A stretch of DNA of 64,000 bases from Corbicula japonica (taxonomy: Eukaryota > Mollusca > Bivalvia > Venerida > Cyrenidae): positions 299,501 to 363,500 of the forward strand of contig JAZAYU010000087.1 in NCBI GenBank assembly GCA_038501625.1, written 5' to 3'. Position 1 is the stretch's first letter; each line of letters starts with the position of its first letter. The position numbers were made by a program, and so were the translations under genes. Below the pieces are notes generated by a model. That model made no database searches. It was not told where the DNA came from and worked only from the letters and a program-made list of their open reading frames with translations. Of the stretch, positions 42,209 through 54,400 are shown piece by piece.

Positions 42209-42298
42209 GACCAGTCTCAAAAATCCAGCTTGTGATTGGTCAGTTTATAGGAGTGAGTTCAAATTCAACCAATCAGCTGTCTGATTTTTGAGCAGTTA
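42209..42298. mobile_element. Distant family B relative
   Basis: GACCAGTCTCAAAAATCCAG with GTGATTGGTCAG on the left, mirrored by ACCAATCAGC and CTGATTTTTGAGCAGT. Confidence 0.55.
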
Positions 42299-42479
42299 CA
42301 TGTATCTATATTTAAATCTGTGTTTATTTTGTTTATGCAAACAAGGGTTCTACTATGTGCTGAATCTCAATGGTCATTTTGATAATATTTTAGGTGTTTT
42401 TGTCAATTTATTGCCAAAATACCACTAATGATATGAACGAATGACACTAACTATAATCATAGGAAGCAAAAGAAGGCTT

Positions 42480-42708
42480 TTAACCCTTTTCTCCATAGTT
42501 AAACCTTTATTGCGTGGGTGAACAGTTTAGATCCAGATCAGCCTGCACATTCATGCAGTCTGATTAGGATCTAAACTGTTTGCCTTTGATTCATTAGGTT
42601 ATTTCTGACCAAAATGTGACCGGTGCAGATCCTGATCAGACGGCACGGATCTGGATCTTCACTGGTCGCACATGCGTAAAAATGCATATTTATGGAGGAA
42701 AGGGTTAA
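42480..42708 (-). mobile_element. Family A MITE, reverse
   Basis: TTAACCCTTTTCTCCATAGT to TTATGGAGGAAAGGGTTAA, TTAA on both sides. The second hairpin is shortened. Confidence 0.9.
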
Positions 42709-43039
42709 ATTACAAGAGTCAAAGGATCATCTCATCTAGCTCAAAACTAGTTACCCCTGAGCAAACATGGTATTCGCTGTTTTTCATAGATTTGCACTCC
42801 ATTGAATTATTTATCTGACATTGTTTAATTTCCCAATTATCCTCTTAACTTTTATCATGATAATTCTATAAAGGTTGAGAGGGGAAAACATCCCATATTT
42901 ACTGTAGTCAAACAATAGTACAGAAAACTGAGATTTGTTGATAAATTTTAATTATTATTGTGTGATGTAACCAGGGCTTTGTACTGAATTGTTTCTATTG
43001 AATTGTTTACTCTGACTGTGTAGTTCCCTTTTCATGACC

Positions 43040-43103
43040 ATTGTAGATCTGGATCAGTGCACATCCTCCTTGCAGACTGATCTGGATCTACACCATTTAC
43101 TTG
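43040..43103. mobile_element. Family A fragment beside family B
   Basis: ACCATTGTAGATCTGGATCA to CTGATCTGGATCTACACC, one short hairpin directly left of the palindrome at 43104. Confidence 0.6.
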
Positions 43104-43248
43104 TGCCCAAGGTTATGAAGCTGAGCATGGAAACCAGTCTCAAATCTCAAGCATCTGATTGGCTGAAATGGCGACTGGTCGCCATTTCAGCCAATCAGAT
43201 GCTTGAGATTTGAGACTGGTTTCCAAGCTCAGTTTTATAACCTTCAGA
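43104..43248. mobile_element. Family B palindromic MITE (copy 7)
   Basis: TGCCCAAGGTTATGAAGCTG to CTCAGTTTTATAACCTTCAG, centred on GGCGACTGGTCGCC. Confidence 0.9.
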
Positions 43249-43896
43249 CCTGATGAAATATACTACAGATATGACAAATAAGAAAATATTTCTACAGATA
43301 GGACAAATAAGAAAAACAAAGAATTTGTTACAGCCATCCAATAAAGCAAAAGTACAAAATGTATCCATTTTAAGAGACAAAGTCTTGTAATTGTAAGATT
43401 TATGCTTTTCATTTTCAAAGGGAACATGTCTATGTCACAATTATATTTACATATTCTGTATCAATAAAACTGTCGTTCTCACTAATTTTACATTTTGCTG
43501 GGATTTCCTGATAGAAATACCATAAAGTAGCATGCTATTTGCAAAGCTTATTGTTGTGGCAACCAGCGGAAAAAAACAGTGTGTCTGATTTGATTATTAA
43601 TGAAGGAATACATTTTTGCACTGTCTAAATTAAATGATTTTATGCAAATTTATTCTGAGTATTTTCTACTTGATTTTTATTTTGCGATAATTAATGAGTA
43701 TTATAGATAGAAGTTGAAAATTATTGGATAAAAAATGTTGAAAAAAATGAAGGTAAGAAAAAAATGATTCCAAGTGAAATGTTTTTTCTCGAAAATCCAG
43801 TACATGCTTTCTGACAGAAAATTATTTTACTAATTATAAATTAAATATATAAAACTGAAAAAAAAATTAAATGAAAATTTTCTTTTTATTTTTCAG

Positions 43897-44148
43897 GTCT
43901 GACATAAAACATGTAGAAGAACAGTTAGAAACTGGAACCTTGTAGAACACCTTGTTTTTTGTCAAATAAATACAGATGGTTCTTAGAAATTCAGAGAGAT
44001 ATCTTGAAGATCATTAAACTAGAAGAAATTGATGTAGACATCTAAAGAACTTTAAAGAAACAATGCATATTTAGAGACCAGGCTAATTTTTTCGTCCACG
44101 TTCCATTTAAAACATTCCATTAAAATATTTCCTCACTGGAAGGAAACA
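43897..44148 (+). other. Castor gene 5' untranslated region with upstream ATGs
   Basis: A T-rich tract and TTTCAG end at 43896. The 252 bases before the main ATG contain ATG-TAG at 43911 and at 44032, a 14-codon frame with stop at 43976-44017, and ATG CAT ATT TAG at 44063-44074. At least one more leader exon should exist upstream. Confidence 0.6.
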
Positions 44149-45412
44149 ATGGCCCTGACTTCTAAGAAGATCAGCAAACTAGATACCATTTGTGCAAAAT
44201 TGAAACAATCTAAACAAGATGAAGAAAAAGAAGAGGAGTCAAATGATGACAGACCTGGTTTACCGGATTCTGTGTTTGAGTCTCCCACAAACCTCTCTAT
44301 GAAATGTTACAATAATAACATCATAGGAAAGGCAGATTTGAACACCATTGAACATGAAATTCATAGTAATGGACTTGATTTAACAAAGAAATCTTATGCT
44401 TCCTTTAATGGGAACAAAGCAGATGATGATGATACTAATGATGATAAACAAAATGAACCATTAGATTTCACAGGGAGGTGTCGAAGCATTGAAAGGAACA
44501 ATAAATCTGAGTCAGAGTTAACAGAAGTTAAGCCAGTTGGATCAAGTAGAAGAAAGAGAGCAATTCCAAGAAGTATATCGCAAGTCAGAGATTTACACGA
44601 CCTAGATGAATCCAAAAATGAAGTGGAGGACATTAATGAAAATAAAAGGTTTTCACCGGATAATTCTTATAACGGTAGAAGAGAGGAGTCTGTTTTAAAT
44701 TGTAAACGGTTGTCAGGGTCTGGTGATTTTAGTAATTTAAATGATGAAAGTAGTTCATCGGCACTTAACCATTCCAAGACTTCGAGTCATTCCAAGGAAT
44801 CAAGTAAATCACGACATTCCTCCGAGTTGGATATTAGCGACTCTTATTCCACACCACTTGATCTTAGTATAAATCGTAGTAGTAAATATGACGATGACAA
44901 TAATGACGATGATGATGATGATTCAATCAATGGATACCTGTCTAGTGATGAAGATGGTATTGATAATACTGTAGAAGATGATGATGATGACGATGACTTT
45001 TTCCATCCAGATAGAAATCTAGTCATAGATGAAGGAAAATCTGTCAGTCAGTTTTCCGAGTGTTCAACACAAAGTTCAGTGAACTTGAAAGATGGAAAAA
45101 ACATTGGAAATGAGCAGGCTGCTCATCTGAAGGACTATGCAGAAAGCACAATGAATGAACTCATCTCTATGTATGGATTTGGAGGAGTGGGTAGCCATCA
45201 AAATGATCTCTCTAAACATGTGCCAATAAAGAACTTTACCAATATTCTCCAGTTTGCTCGTAGAGAGCAGCCATCTCCTATGGGTTCAGTGGGAGGAGCC
45301 AGTCTTAGTAATCATCCAATGAGCAGTGGAGATGAGGAGTCACATGATGGATTTCAACCAATGAAAAGACTTTTTGCCAATGCCGGAGCTGGAACAAGTG
45401 GAAAAACTCAAG
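44149..45412 (+). CDS. CASZ1: Castor coding exon 1 (421 codons)
   Basis: Starts [20 protein letters not shown]. It is low-complexity and Ser/Asp/Asn/Lys-rich, with PLDFTGR, PLDLS and NLSMK short motifs, an acidic block near residues 244-280 and a more conserved [17 protein letters not shown] segment near the end. Splice after CAA G; retention would add only a few codons before a stop at 45430. Confidence 0.9.
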
Positions 45413-48400
45413 GTAATATTGATAAACAATAAAAGTTCTTAAATATCTGTTCTTATTGTTGAAATATAAAGTCATGGTTTAACTCAATACTCAGTTTATA
45501 CAGCTTAAATCCATGTTTGATCAGTGTTGATCCAGATCAGCCTGCACATCCATGTGATCAATCAGGATTTACCCTGTTTGCTTGACATTCATTGGTTTGT
45601 TTCTGTTTAAGCAGTGACCAGTGCAGATCCAGATCAGATTGACAGATAAGCTGACTGATCTGGATCTGCACTGGTTGCAGATGTAATAGGACCCATTATA
45701 TTGAGTAAAGGGTTATCAACTTGTCCTTCTCTGGTTTGTTATGCACAATAATGATTTGGCAACATCATAACCTACCAGTTAAGGAGACAGATTCAGCAAT
45801 TGATGCAACTAAAAAATTTCAAAATTTTATTTCTAATAGTTCCGAAAAGAAAAAGTCTTTTAATACATTTTTGTCGGTTTTCCAAAAACTTGCAAAACCT
45901 TTCCATACAAAATATTTTATTAGGATTTTTCAATGAATTTATACTAAGGAATTGTTTAAAAACAAATATTTTTCCTCTTTTTAAATGTGTAATTTCAATA
46001 CAATTTAAAGCTGTAATTTTCGACATAACATTAAAATAAATTGCCCTTTGCCAATTTCTTAAATGTTTTATATTGAAATTTTATCTTTTCAAGAAGAAAT
46101 TTTTGTGAAACTTTAAGAGATAAGCATGTGTGTGTTTTTCTCACGGCATTTTCATTTTAAACTCGTTATTTTATTTCCAAAATCTGTCAATAAAATGAAA
46201 GCTTTGAGGGATTTCCTTTACCTTTCATACATATTTGTATATAAGCAACTCTCCAAAATAGTTCAATTCAGATTAAATGCCATGGTAGTGTTTAAGTACA
46301 CAGACAAAAATGTGCATAATATTAAAAACTTAAAATTTTAAACCCTTTGACCATTTTTCACATTTATAGTTTTGTTTTCCTAGAATAATGAAATTTAAAT
46401 GTTACTGTTGTTTTTTATGTATGTTTGTAGGAATATTTAGTTTGAACCTGTTAACCGTTTACTCCATATATACGCATTTTATCACATAATATTATATGAC
46501 CATTATAGATCCAGATCAGCTGGCACATTCCATCAGATCAGGATCTGCACTGGTCGCATCTTGGTCAGAAATAACCTTATGATTCAAAAAGCTATCAGTG
46601 CAGATTCTGATCAGATGGCAGGGGTGTGAGAGCTGATCTGGATCTACACTGTTTGCCTATGTCATAAACATGGGTTTTCAATATGGAGGAAAGGTTTAAG
46701 TGCAGCACATGAACATTGTCAACTCAGATTATCACAAAAAATGACTAGAAGGCTTTTTTACTGGTGTCTGGTTAAATTCTTTGACCATAAAATATGTAAA
46801 GGGTTTAGAACAAACTACTGTATTTTATTTAGAGAATAATATATGGGTGGTCGGGGGCGGATGTTGATAATTGCCCCGCTGAAGAGATAAAATGCCCGAG
46901 GGCTTTAGCCCGAGGGCATTTTATCTCTAGCGGGGCAATTATCAACATCCGCCCCCGACCACCCATGAATTGTTCTGTATAATACATATGTCAGTTTTCC
47001 CTCGATTACTGTACCGGTGAAATCCGAGGTTTACCTTAACCGCAGGGCAAAGGGAAATAATTATGTTAGAAGTTGTGTCAAAACTAGATAAATTACTGTC
47101 AATAAACAGTCTAGCTTCTTCCTCGGTTAAATGATTGTTTTCTTGAGGCCACTTAGCAATAATTCCATCTAAATCTAGAATTCTATTTGCGAGCGACTCC
47201 AGCGTACGCGCACCCGTGGCCATTTTGCTGTCGGGAATGCCGCTAATGACGTCATGCAAAACCAAGCGTTGCACGTGCGTCTTTTCCAAGGGCTTTTATC
47301 GCATAATTGCCCTCCACGTGCGGGGCAATTATGCGATAAAATCTGCCGAGGCCGAGTAATAATATTTTTTCAACGTAAATTTGTTACTATATATAGTAAC
47401 ATATGTATTATACAGAACTTAAATGGAGATGGACCTCCAAGTTTTATGATGAAATATATTTATCAATTTATGACCTCCATAAAAACAATCTTTGTCCTTA
47501 AGTCCTTAATTATTGTAAATAATAGTCTAATCACTGTTGTTGCAGTTTGTCATATTGTCCCATCAGCTTTTGCTGTTTTTAATGTTTTCTTTATTGTTTT
47601 TTTTTTGCTGAAATTTGATAAGTGATTAGTGTAGACCCTGCTTGGACTTGTGAAGACCCAGTTCAGCCTGTGCAGATGCTTAGGCGGATCAGACACATCT
47701 GCAGTCTGGCCTGAAGGTTATAAAGCTGAGATTGGAAACCAGTCTCAAATCTCAAGCATCTGATTGGCTGAAATGGCGACCAGATGCTTGAGATTTGAGA
47801 CTGGTTTCCAATCTCAGCTTTAAAACCTTCAGCCCTGATTTGGATCTACACTGTGTCTGCATTCTACAGCATCAAATGTGACCTCAGGGTCCAAGATTAT
47901 AAAATAGAGATTGGAGACCAGTCTCAAATCTCAAGCATCTGGTTGGTTGAAATGGATACTTGTCTGGTCTAAATTTCATTCAACCAAATGCTTGATATTT
48001 GAGACTTGTCTCCAGTTTCAGTTTTATAATCTTGGATAATTTGGTGCACTAATAACCATTATATTCTTCTTACATCCATGCCATCTGATCAAGATCTGCA
48101 CTGTTCCTTTTTTGACTTATTTGGTTATTTCTGACCAAAAAGTGAACAATTTAGATCCTGATCAGATGGCACTGATATGCTGGCAGATCTGGACCTGCAC
48201 TGTGTGCTCATGCAATAAAAGGCTTAATGTATGGAGGAAAGTGTTTAAAACAGCATTTGAAATAATAGCAGAATTATGATGAATTAATTATTTTCCAATT
48301 TTCAATTTACATGATTGAGCCCTCTGAAGTACTTATATAAAAAAACATGTTTTTGTTTCGCCTGAAAAGCGGAGAATATCGCCTCATTGAATTTTGCTGC

Positions 48401-51400
48401 GAAAAGGATCGTTTTTCTAAATATTGGTATTTTTTGCATTGTACCTTCTAAAATTGTCCCATTAATACTTGCGGATCGAACTATCGAATAGATTTGATCT
48501 AGTGTGAAGAATAGAATGACGTTTCTATGGAAATGGGTAAACAAACTTAACTTGTGTCTATATTAAATGTTTAATCTAACCATAAAACCGTAAAGTATTT
48601 ATTACATTTTCAAAAGGTTCAAATTTGTTTCTAACATGTATTCCTACGTATAGATCTATAATCCTCATGTTAACTTGGATTCAGAAAAACTAATTAAATC
48701 CAGACGAAATTAAGTGTTTTGCAATAAAGAAATCTTGGATAAGTTAATACAAATGTGCTTAACCCCTCTTCCATAGACACACCTTGACTGCGTGGGTGAA
48801 CAGTGTAGATCCAGATCAGCGGCACATCCTTGCTCTCTGATCAGGATCTCCACTGTTCGCTTTTTGGTCAGAAATAACCTAATAACTCAAAAAGTGATAT
48901 ATGCTGATCTGGATCTACACTGTCTGAACATACAATAATAGGCTTAAAATTACTAAAGGAGTTAAGAGTTAAAGTTACCACTATTTTTCTGGCCTTAATG
49001 TTACATGGTAAGCAGGGTGGAATTTGAGTCAATATATACCAAAATACCAAAATTGTCAATTCATTGCCAATCAAAAAAAATCTTTAAAAAATTATAATTT
49101 AACTATTGTTGCTTTAAATACCATGTTTTACTGTAATTGGACATTATGGTTAAGAAAACAGCTTGAATATGTTACAATTTTATTCAGAAATTGTGTCCAA
49201 GTTTAGAAATCATTTGAATCTACAGATAGAAATCTGGTTGACATCACATTGACAGAAAGTTGAATTTAAATTAGTTGAAGAGTACAAAAAATACACATAT
49301 CATCCCTTGACCAATTTATTTTATTCAGAACAATAGAAAATTTACTTACTTAGTTTCATGCCTAGGAATAAATTAACAAGAAATAGTGGATGAGAATTCG
49401 TTGTTTTTGTGAAAAAGCATAATTAGCGAGTTTTAATATTCATGGTAGTGAAAAGGTGCGATGTCTTCTTTAAAGTCACCTTCAACCGTGGATTTTGTAA
49501 CTCGTATGATGTGGGGACGTGTTTCGGACGCAGAAGCATGTTTGGACACAGAAGCTTGCAAATTTTCAAATTTTGTGTGTGTGTTCTACTTGATAGCAAT
49601 TAAAATTTTAAGTGGAGGAAAATAATTTTATTTTGTGGGGGTGAAAAAAAAAGAGTTCTAAGTGATACATATATATGCCTTTTTAAGTGTGTGCGACCAG
49701 TGTAGATCCAGATCAGCCGGCACATCCATGCTGTCTGATCAGGATCTGCACTGTTTGCTCTTTGGTCAGAAATAACCTAATGAATAAAAAATTGAACAGT
49801 TTACATCCTGATCAGACGGCACGGATGTGCCAGCTGATCTGGATCTAAACTGTTCGCCCTAACAATAAAGGTGTGTCTATACAGGAAAGGGTTAACTCAC
49901 TCCATATATATATGCCTTTTTTATGCGTGTGTGACCAGTGTCGATCCAGATAAGCTGGCACATCCATGCTGTCTGATCAGGATCTGCACTGTTTGCTCTT
50001 GGTCAGAAATAACCTAAAATAACCTTAAAGAAATCAAAAAGCAAACAATGCAGATCCTGATCAGATATCACAGATGAGCCAGCTGATCTGGATCTCTACA
50101 CTTAGTCTATTCTCCCATGCCATAAAGGCGTGTATATGGAGGCAAGGGTTGAATAAAGAAGCAGTAAGAACCTATTCATTCTCATACCCCTCAAAAAAAC
50201 GGACTTGTTAGCCTTTATGCATTGAATTTTTAAAATGGAATAGCTGTTATTGTTGTTGTTTATTTAATTAGGTAGGGGAAGGGGGAGGGGAATCTCCGGC
50301 CAAGTTCAGTGAAGTTCTTTAACCCTTTCCTCCATAAATACGCATTTTTACGCGTGTGCAACCAGTGTAGATCCAGATCAGCCGGCACTTCTGTGCCGTC
50401 TGATCAGGATCTGCACTGGTCACATTTTGGTCAGAAATAATCTAACAAATCAAAAAGCGAACAGTGCAGATCCTGATCAGATGGCACGGATCTGGATCTA
50501 CACTGTTCGCCCACGCATTAAAGATGTGTCTATGGAGGAAAGGTTTAATTGTGTAACAAACTGTTACCATGTTTTGTCTATTTTCGGATGGAAACATATT
50601 TGTTGAGACCACTGACATTTCATTAGCATCTTAATACTCCTGAAGTTGTTCCCCACCATCACCCCACCTCCTGTTGAGTCAATTGACATTTCATTAGTGT
50701 CATAACTTTTGAAAGCTACTATATTGGATAATTGAAATCTTGCAAGGTGAGGAGAGATAGTGGTTTGTTTGCACCCCCCCCCCCCCCTGCAGACACACAC
50801 CAACCTCTTGCTAAGATCAATGACATTTCATTTCATTAGTGCATTTACTTTCAAAAACTATAATTGATGAAAATTCTGTAAAAGCTTCCATAGTGCGGGG
50901 ATATAGTGGTTTCCAACTGCTTTCGTACAACCTGTAATAAAAAATTCAATGCTCTTCAAAGCAAATTGATTGATTTCAGATTCCGAGAAAAATAGATGCA
51001 AAGTGAAAACGGTGAAAATACTCGTAATTTCTTCATTGATCTGTTATTGACTATTTACAATCATGTTTGATGTATATGATAAATTATTTAAGGAAGTTTG
51101 AAAAGATCCCCTATATCAATTGTTATGATACTATGGCAACAAAGGATTGTTTAATCAAATTTTATTGATATAAATTTACCACTGATAATTGTGTGTTGTT
51201 AGGAATTGATCTTTTTTCATTGATGCCACTTTGAAATATATACTAAATTATTATTAATTCCAAATTTATGTAAAATAAGAATTCTAAATTTTATTGATGT
51301 AAATTTTCCACTGATAGTTTTCAGTGTTATGGGAATTGATCTTTTTTAATTGATGCCACTTTGAAATATATATTAGTTCTATTAAATTGTATGTAAAATA

Positions 51401-54400
51401 AAAATTGGTTTTTGTGGATATTCACCTTTGGTTAAAGTACAGTCATGCCCAATGGTTACTTTTTAAATTATATTTTCGACAATATTGCTATTAATTTCTT
51501 AATTATTGTTAAAGTACTTTTTGGAGTTGTTGCTTTTTATATGAAATATGTTACAGATAAATTGATAAACCATTCATAAACTGAATTTTTATTTTACAAA
51601 TTATTAAAAGTTACATCTTTTATGGCATGCAGGGGCAGATCCAGAGGGAGTTCAGTGGGGTTGCTTAAACCCCAATCCATTTTCGGGCATCAATATTTAA
51701 TTTTGATGGAAATTTTGGCCAGAAAGTTGGAAATTATCATCATTAACAGTAATTACCCCAAAAAAAACCCGTTTCTTGAAATCTTGCATTTGACACCATT
51801 ATGGTTTTCTAGATCTTGATAAATACGCAATTATTTCTTCTGCCTAGTGGAGGATCTCGGATTTTGTCAGTATTTTCACCTGTCAGTATTATTTGTCAAT
51901 AAAGAGCTGGGAATGGGTATAAAACTTCGGTCCTTAAGGAGGTTTTAAGGGGTGATTTTCTCCGTATCCATAGCAACTGTCAATCAGAATTACAGAAAAT
52001 TGGTCTTCAAGTTGAGGAAAACAATCATCTAAGACAATAATCAATCAACGTGATCAATCAACAGGTATCATAAAACTGTGAAATTATTTCAGATTGAATC
52101 TGTATCGTATCTGTGTTTTTTTATTTATTAAGTATTGTTGATAAATTTCCTTTATTCCATAATTATCTACTGGTTATAATGCATGTATGACCAGTGTAGA
52201 TCCAGATCAGATGGCACAGATATTCATTTTACATATTATTTAAATTCATGCAGGGGCAGATCCAGAAGTGGTTCAGTCAGGTTGCTAAAATCCCCCTTTT
52301 TTAGGCCGCAATATTTAATTTTAATCTGGTCGTGTTTGATTTACAAATAACAAATGAATCTAAAAGAGAACACTCATCTGTATAGAACCTGAACAGATGA
52401 CACACAATTAAAGTCGTATCTGAAGTAAAGAGTTAAGGAAATTATATTATTAACCCTTTCTTCCATATATACGCATTTTTATGCATTTGCGACCAGTGTA
52501 GCTCCAGATCAGCCGGCACATGTGTGATCGTGATTCATGATCTGCACTTGTCACATTTTGATCAGAAATAACCTAACGAATCATAAAGCGAACTGTGTAG
52601 ATCCTGATCAGACGGCACAGATCAGGATCTACACTATTTTCCCACGCAATAAATGTGCATCTATGAAGGAAAGGGTTAAAAAGTATACATGTAGTGGGTA
52701 TAATGGAAATTCAGCAGGGTTATGCTTACAATTCATATCAAAGAGATTTCCGTTTCTTTCAAATTATTCTTTTTTTTTGAGAATCAGATGTTTAATTTAT
52801 TGTTGAATTTAAAATTCTAATGTGTTTGGTTCTTGCTATTCCATAAACAAGACATCTGTTTAACAGTTTCATTTAAAATATTTAATTTTTCTCTAAATTT
52901 CTCTTATTCTGGTCCATTCTTTTGTTTGCACACATAATTAAACTTTCAGATTTTATCAAATAAATCTTATTTAGCATGAAAATGTAAATATGCCCAGTTG
53001 AAACATTTTAACCTTGGTTGCAATAAGTCGGAAACAATACTATTAAAATGTGGGCAGGACTTGAGTTATTTTCCTTTGTAGTTAAGGTTACACGAGTAAA
53101 TCGTGAAATAACAATCTTAAGATGTCCAAGTTTATTTGGCGTACAGAATAAATCATTAGTTTGACAGGAAAACATGCAAATTTTCTCTTTTATCTAAGCA
53201 AACTACAGTAAAAAGTATAATTTTTGTCATAAAATTATAATTTATATGGTCCCGTTTAGCTCATGTTTTATTGTGTTTCATACAAGTTTGTTCGAAATTT
53301 TGGAAATGAACATTTCCTGTAAATGTTTTGAACAACATTTTCCATGTTTAAGTATAATTTATTTAAGATGATAAGTGTTTGAAACACTTGTTTGGGCATT
53401 TTATTTGCAATAATATTCAAATTCACAGAGTTCATTTTTTAGGCCAAGCAAAAATTTATAATGGTCTAATTCGGCACTATATATCATTGCATGTTAATTG
53501 TATTACAATAAGAGTCAAGAGAGACAACTCAAACTTTCAGGAAAATGTTTACCAAGGGAGACAATTATTATGTTTGTTCAGGAAATGTGGGTAACAAATA
53601 AGACTGTGTGTATAATTCATAGATATGCTTTAAAAATAGGGTAGAAATTTTACATAGAATTCAAAAATATGAAAGAAAACAATCAAGTTTTGTTTCCAAA
53701 AAGAAAAGTATGCCAAAATTCTCATTTTAGACACATTTTCTTCTCAGACAAGCGGCTCACTCAGACAAGGATATCCGATTTTCATTGCCCATTTAACCCT
53801 TTCCTCCATATATATGAATTTTTATGCATGTGCGACCAGTGTAGATCCAGATCAGCCAGTACATCTGTGCCATCTGATCAGGATCTGCTCTGGTCTCTTT
53901 TTGGTCATAAATAACCTAATAAATCAAATAGCAAACAGTGCAGATCCTGATCAGACGGCACGAATGTGCCAGCTTATCTGGATCTACACTCTTCGCCTAT
54001 GCGGTAAAGGTGTTTCTATGGAGGGAAGGGTTAAAAAATTAATTGGACATTTCTTCAGAAATAGATTTGTTCATATTAAGCTTGAAGTGATTTATCATAA
54101 CAATTTCAGATGTAAGTAATTTGTATTAAAACGTAGAAAACATATTATTTTCAAAATTTGTGATTTTTTGTTGCTAATGTATCTTTCTTCATAACAATTA
54201 CATCGAATAATAAATCAAAATAACCACTTTATTTAACAGATTTCGGAAACAAAAGCTATTACTGTTTAAAGTTTATTACACAGAATTAATTCAAATGCAT
54301 AATATCTAATTCAGAAACAAATCTGTGCAATCGATCATGCAGATTTTTTTTCCTAATTTATCATATTTTATGAATTACAAAATAAAAGTTTAGAATCTGT

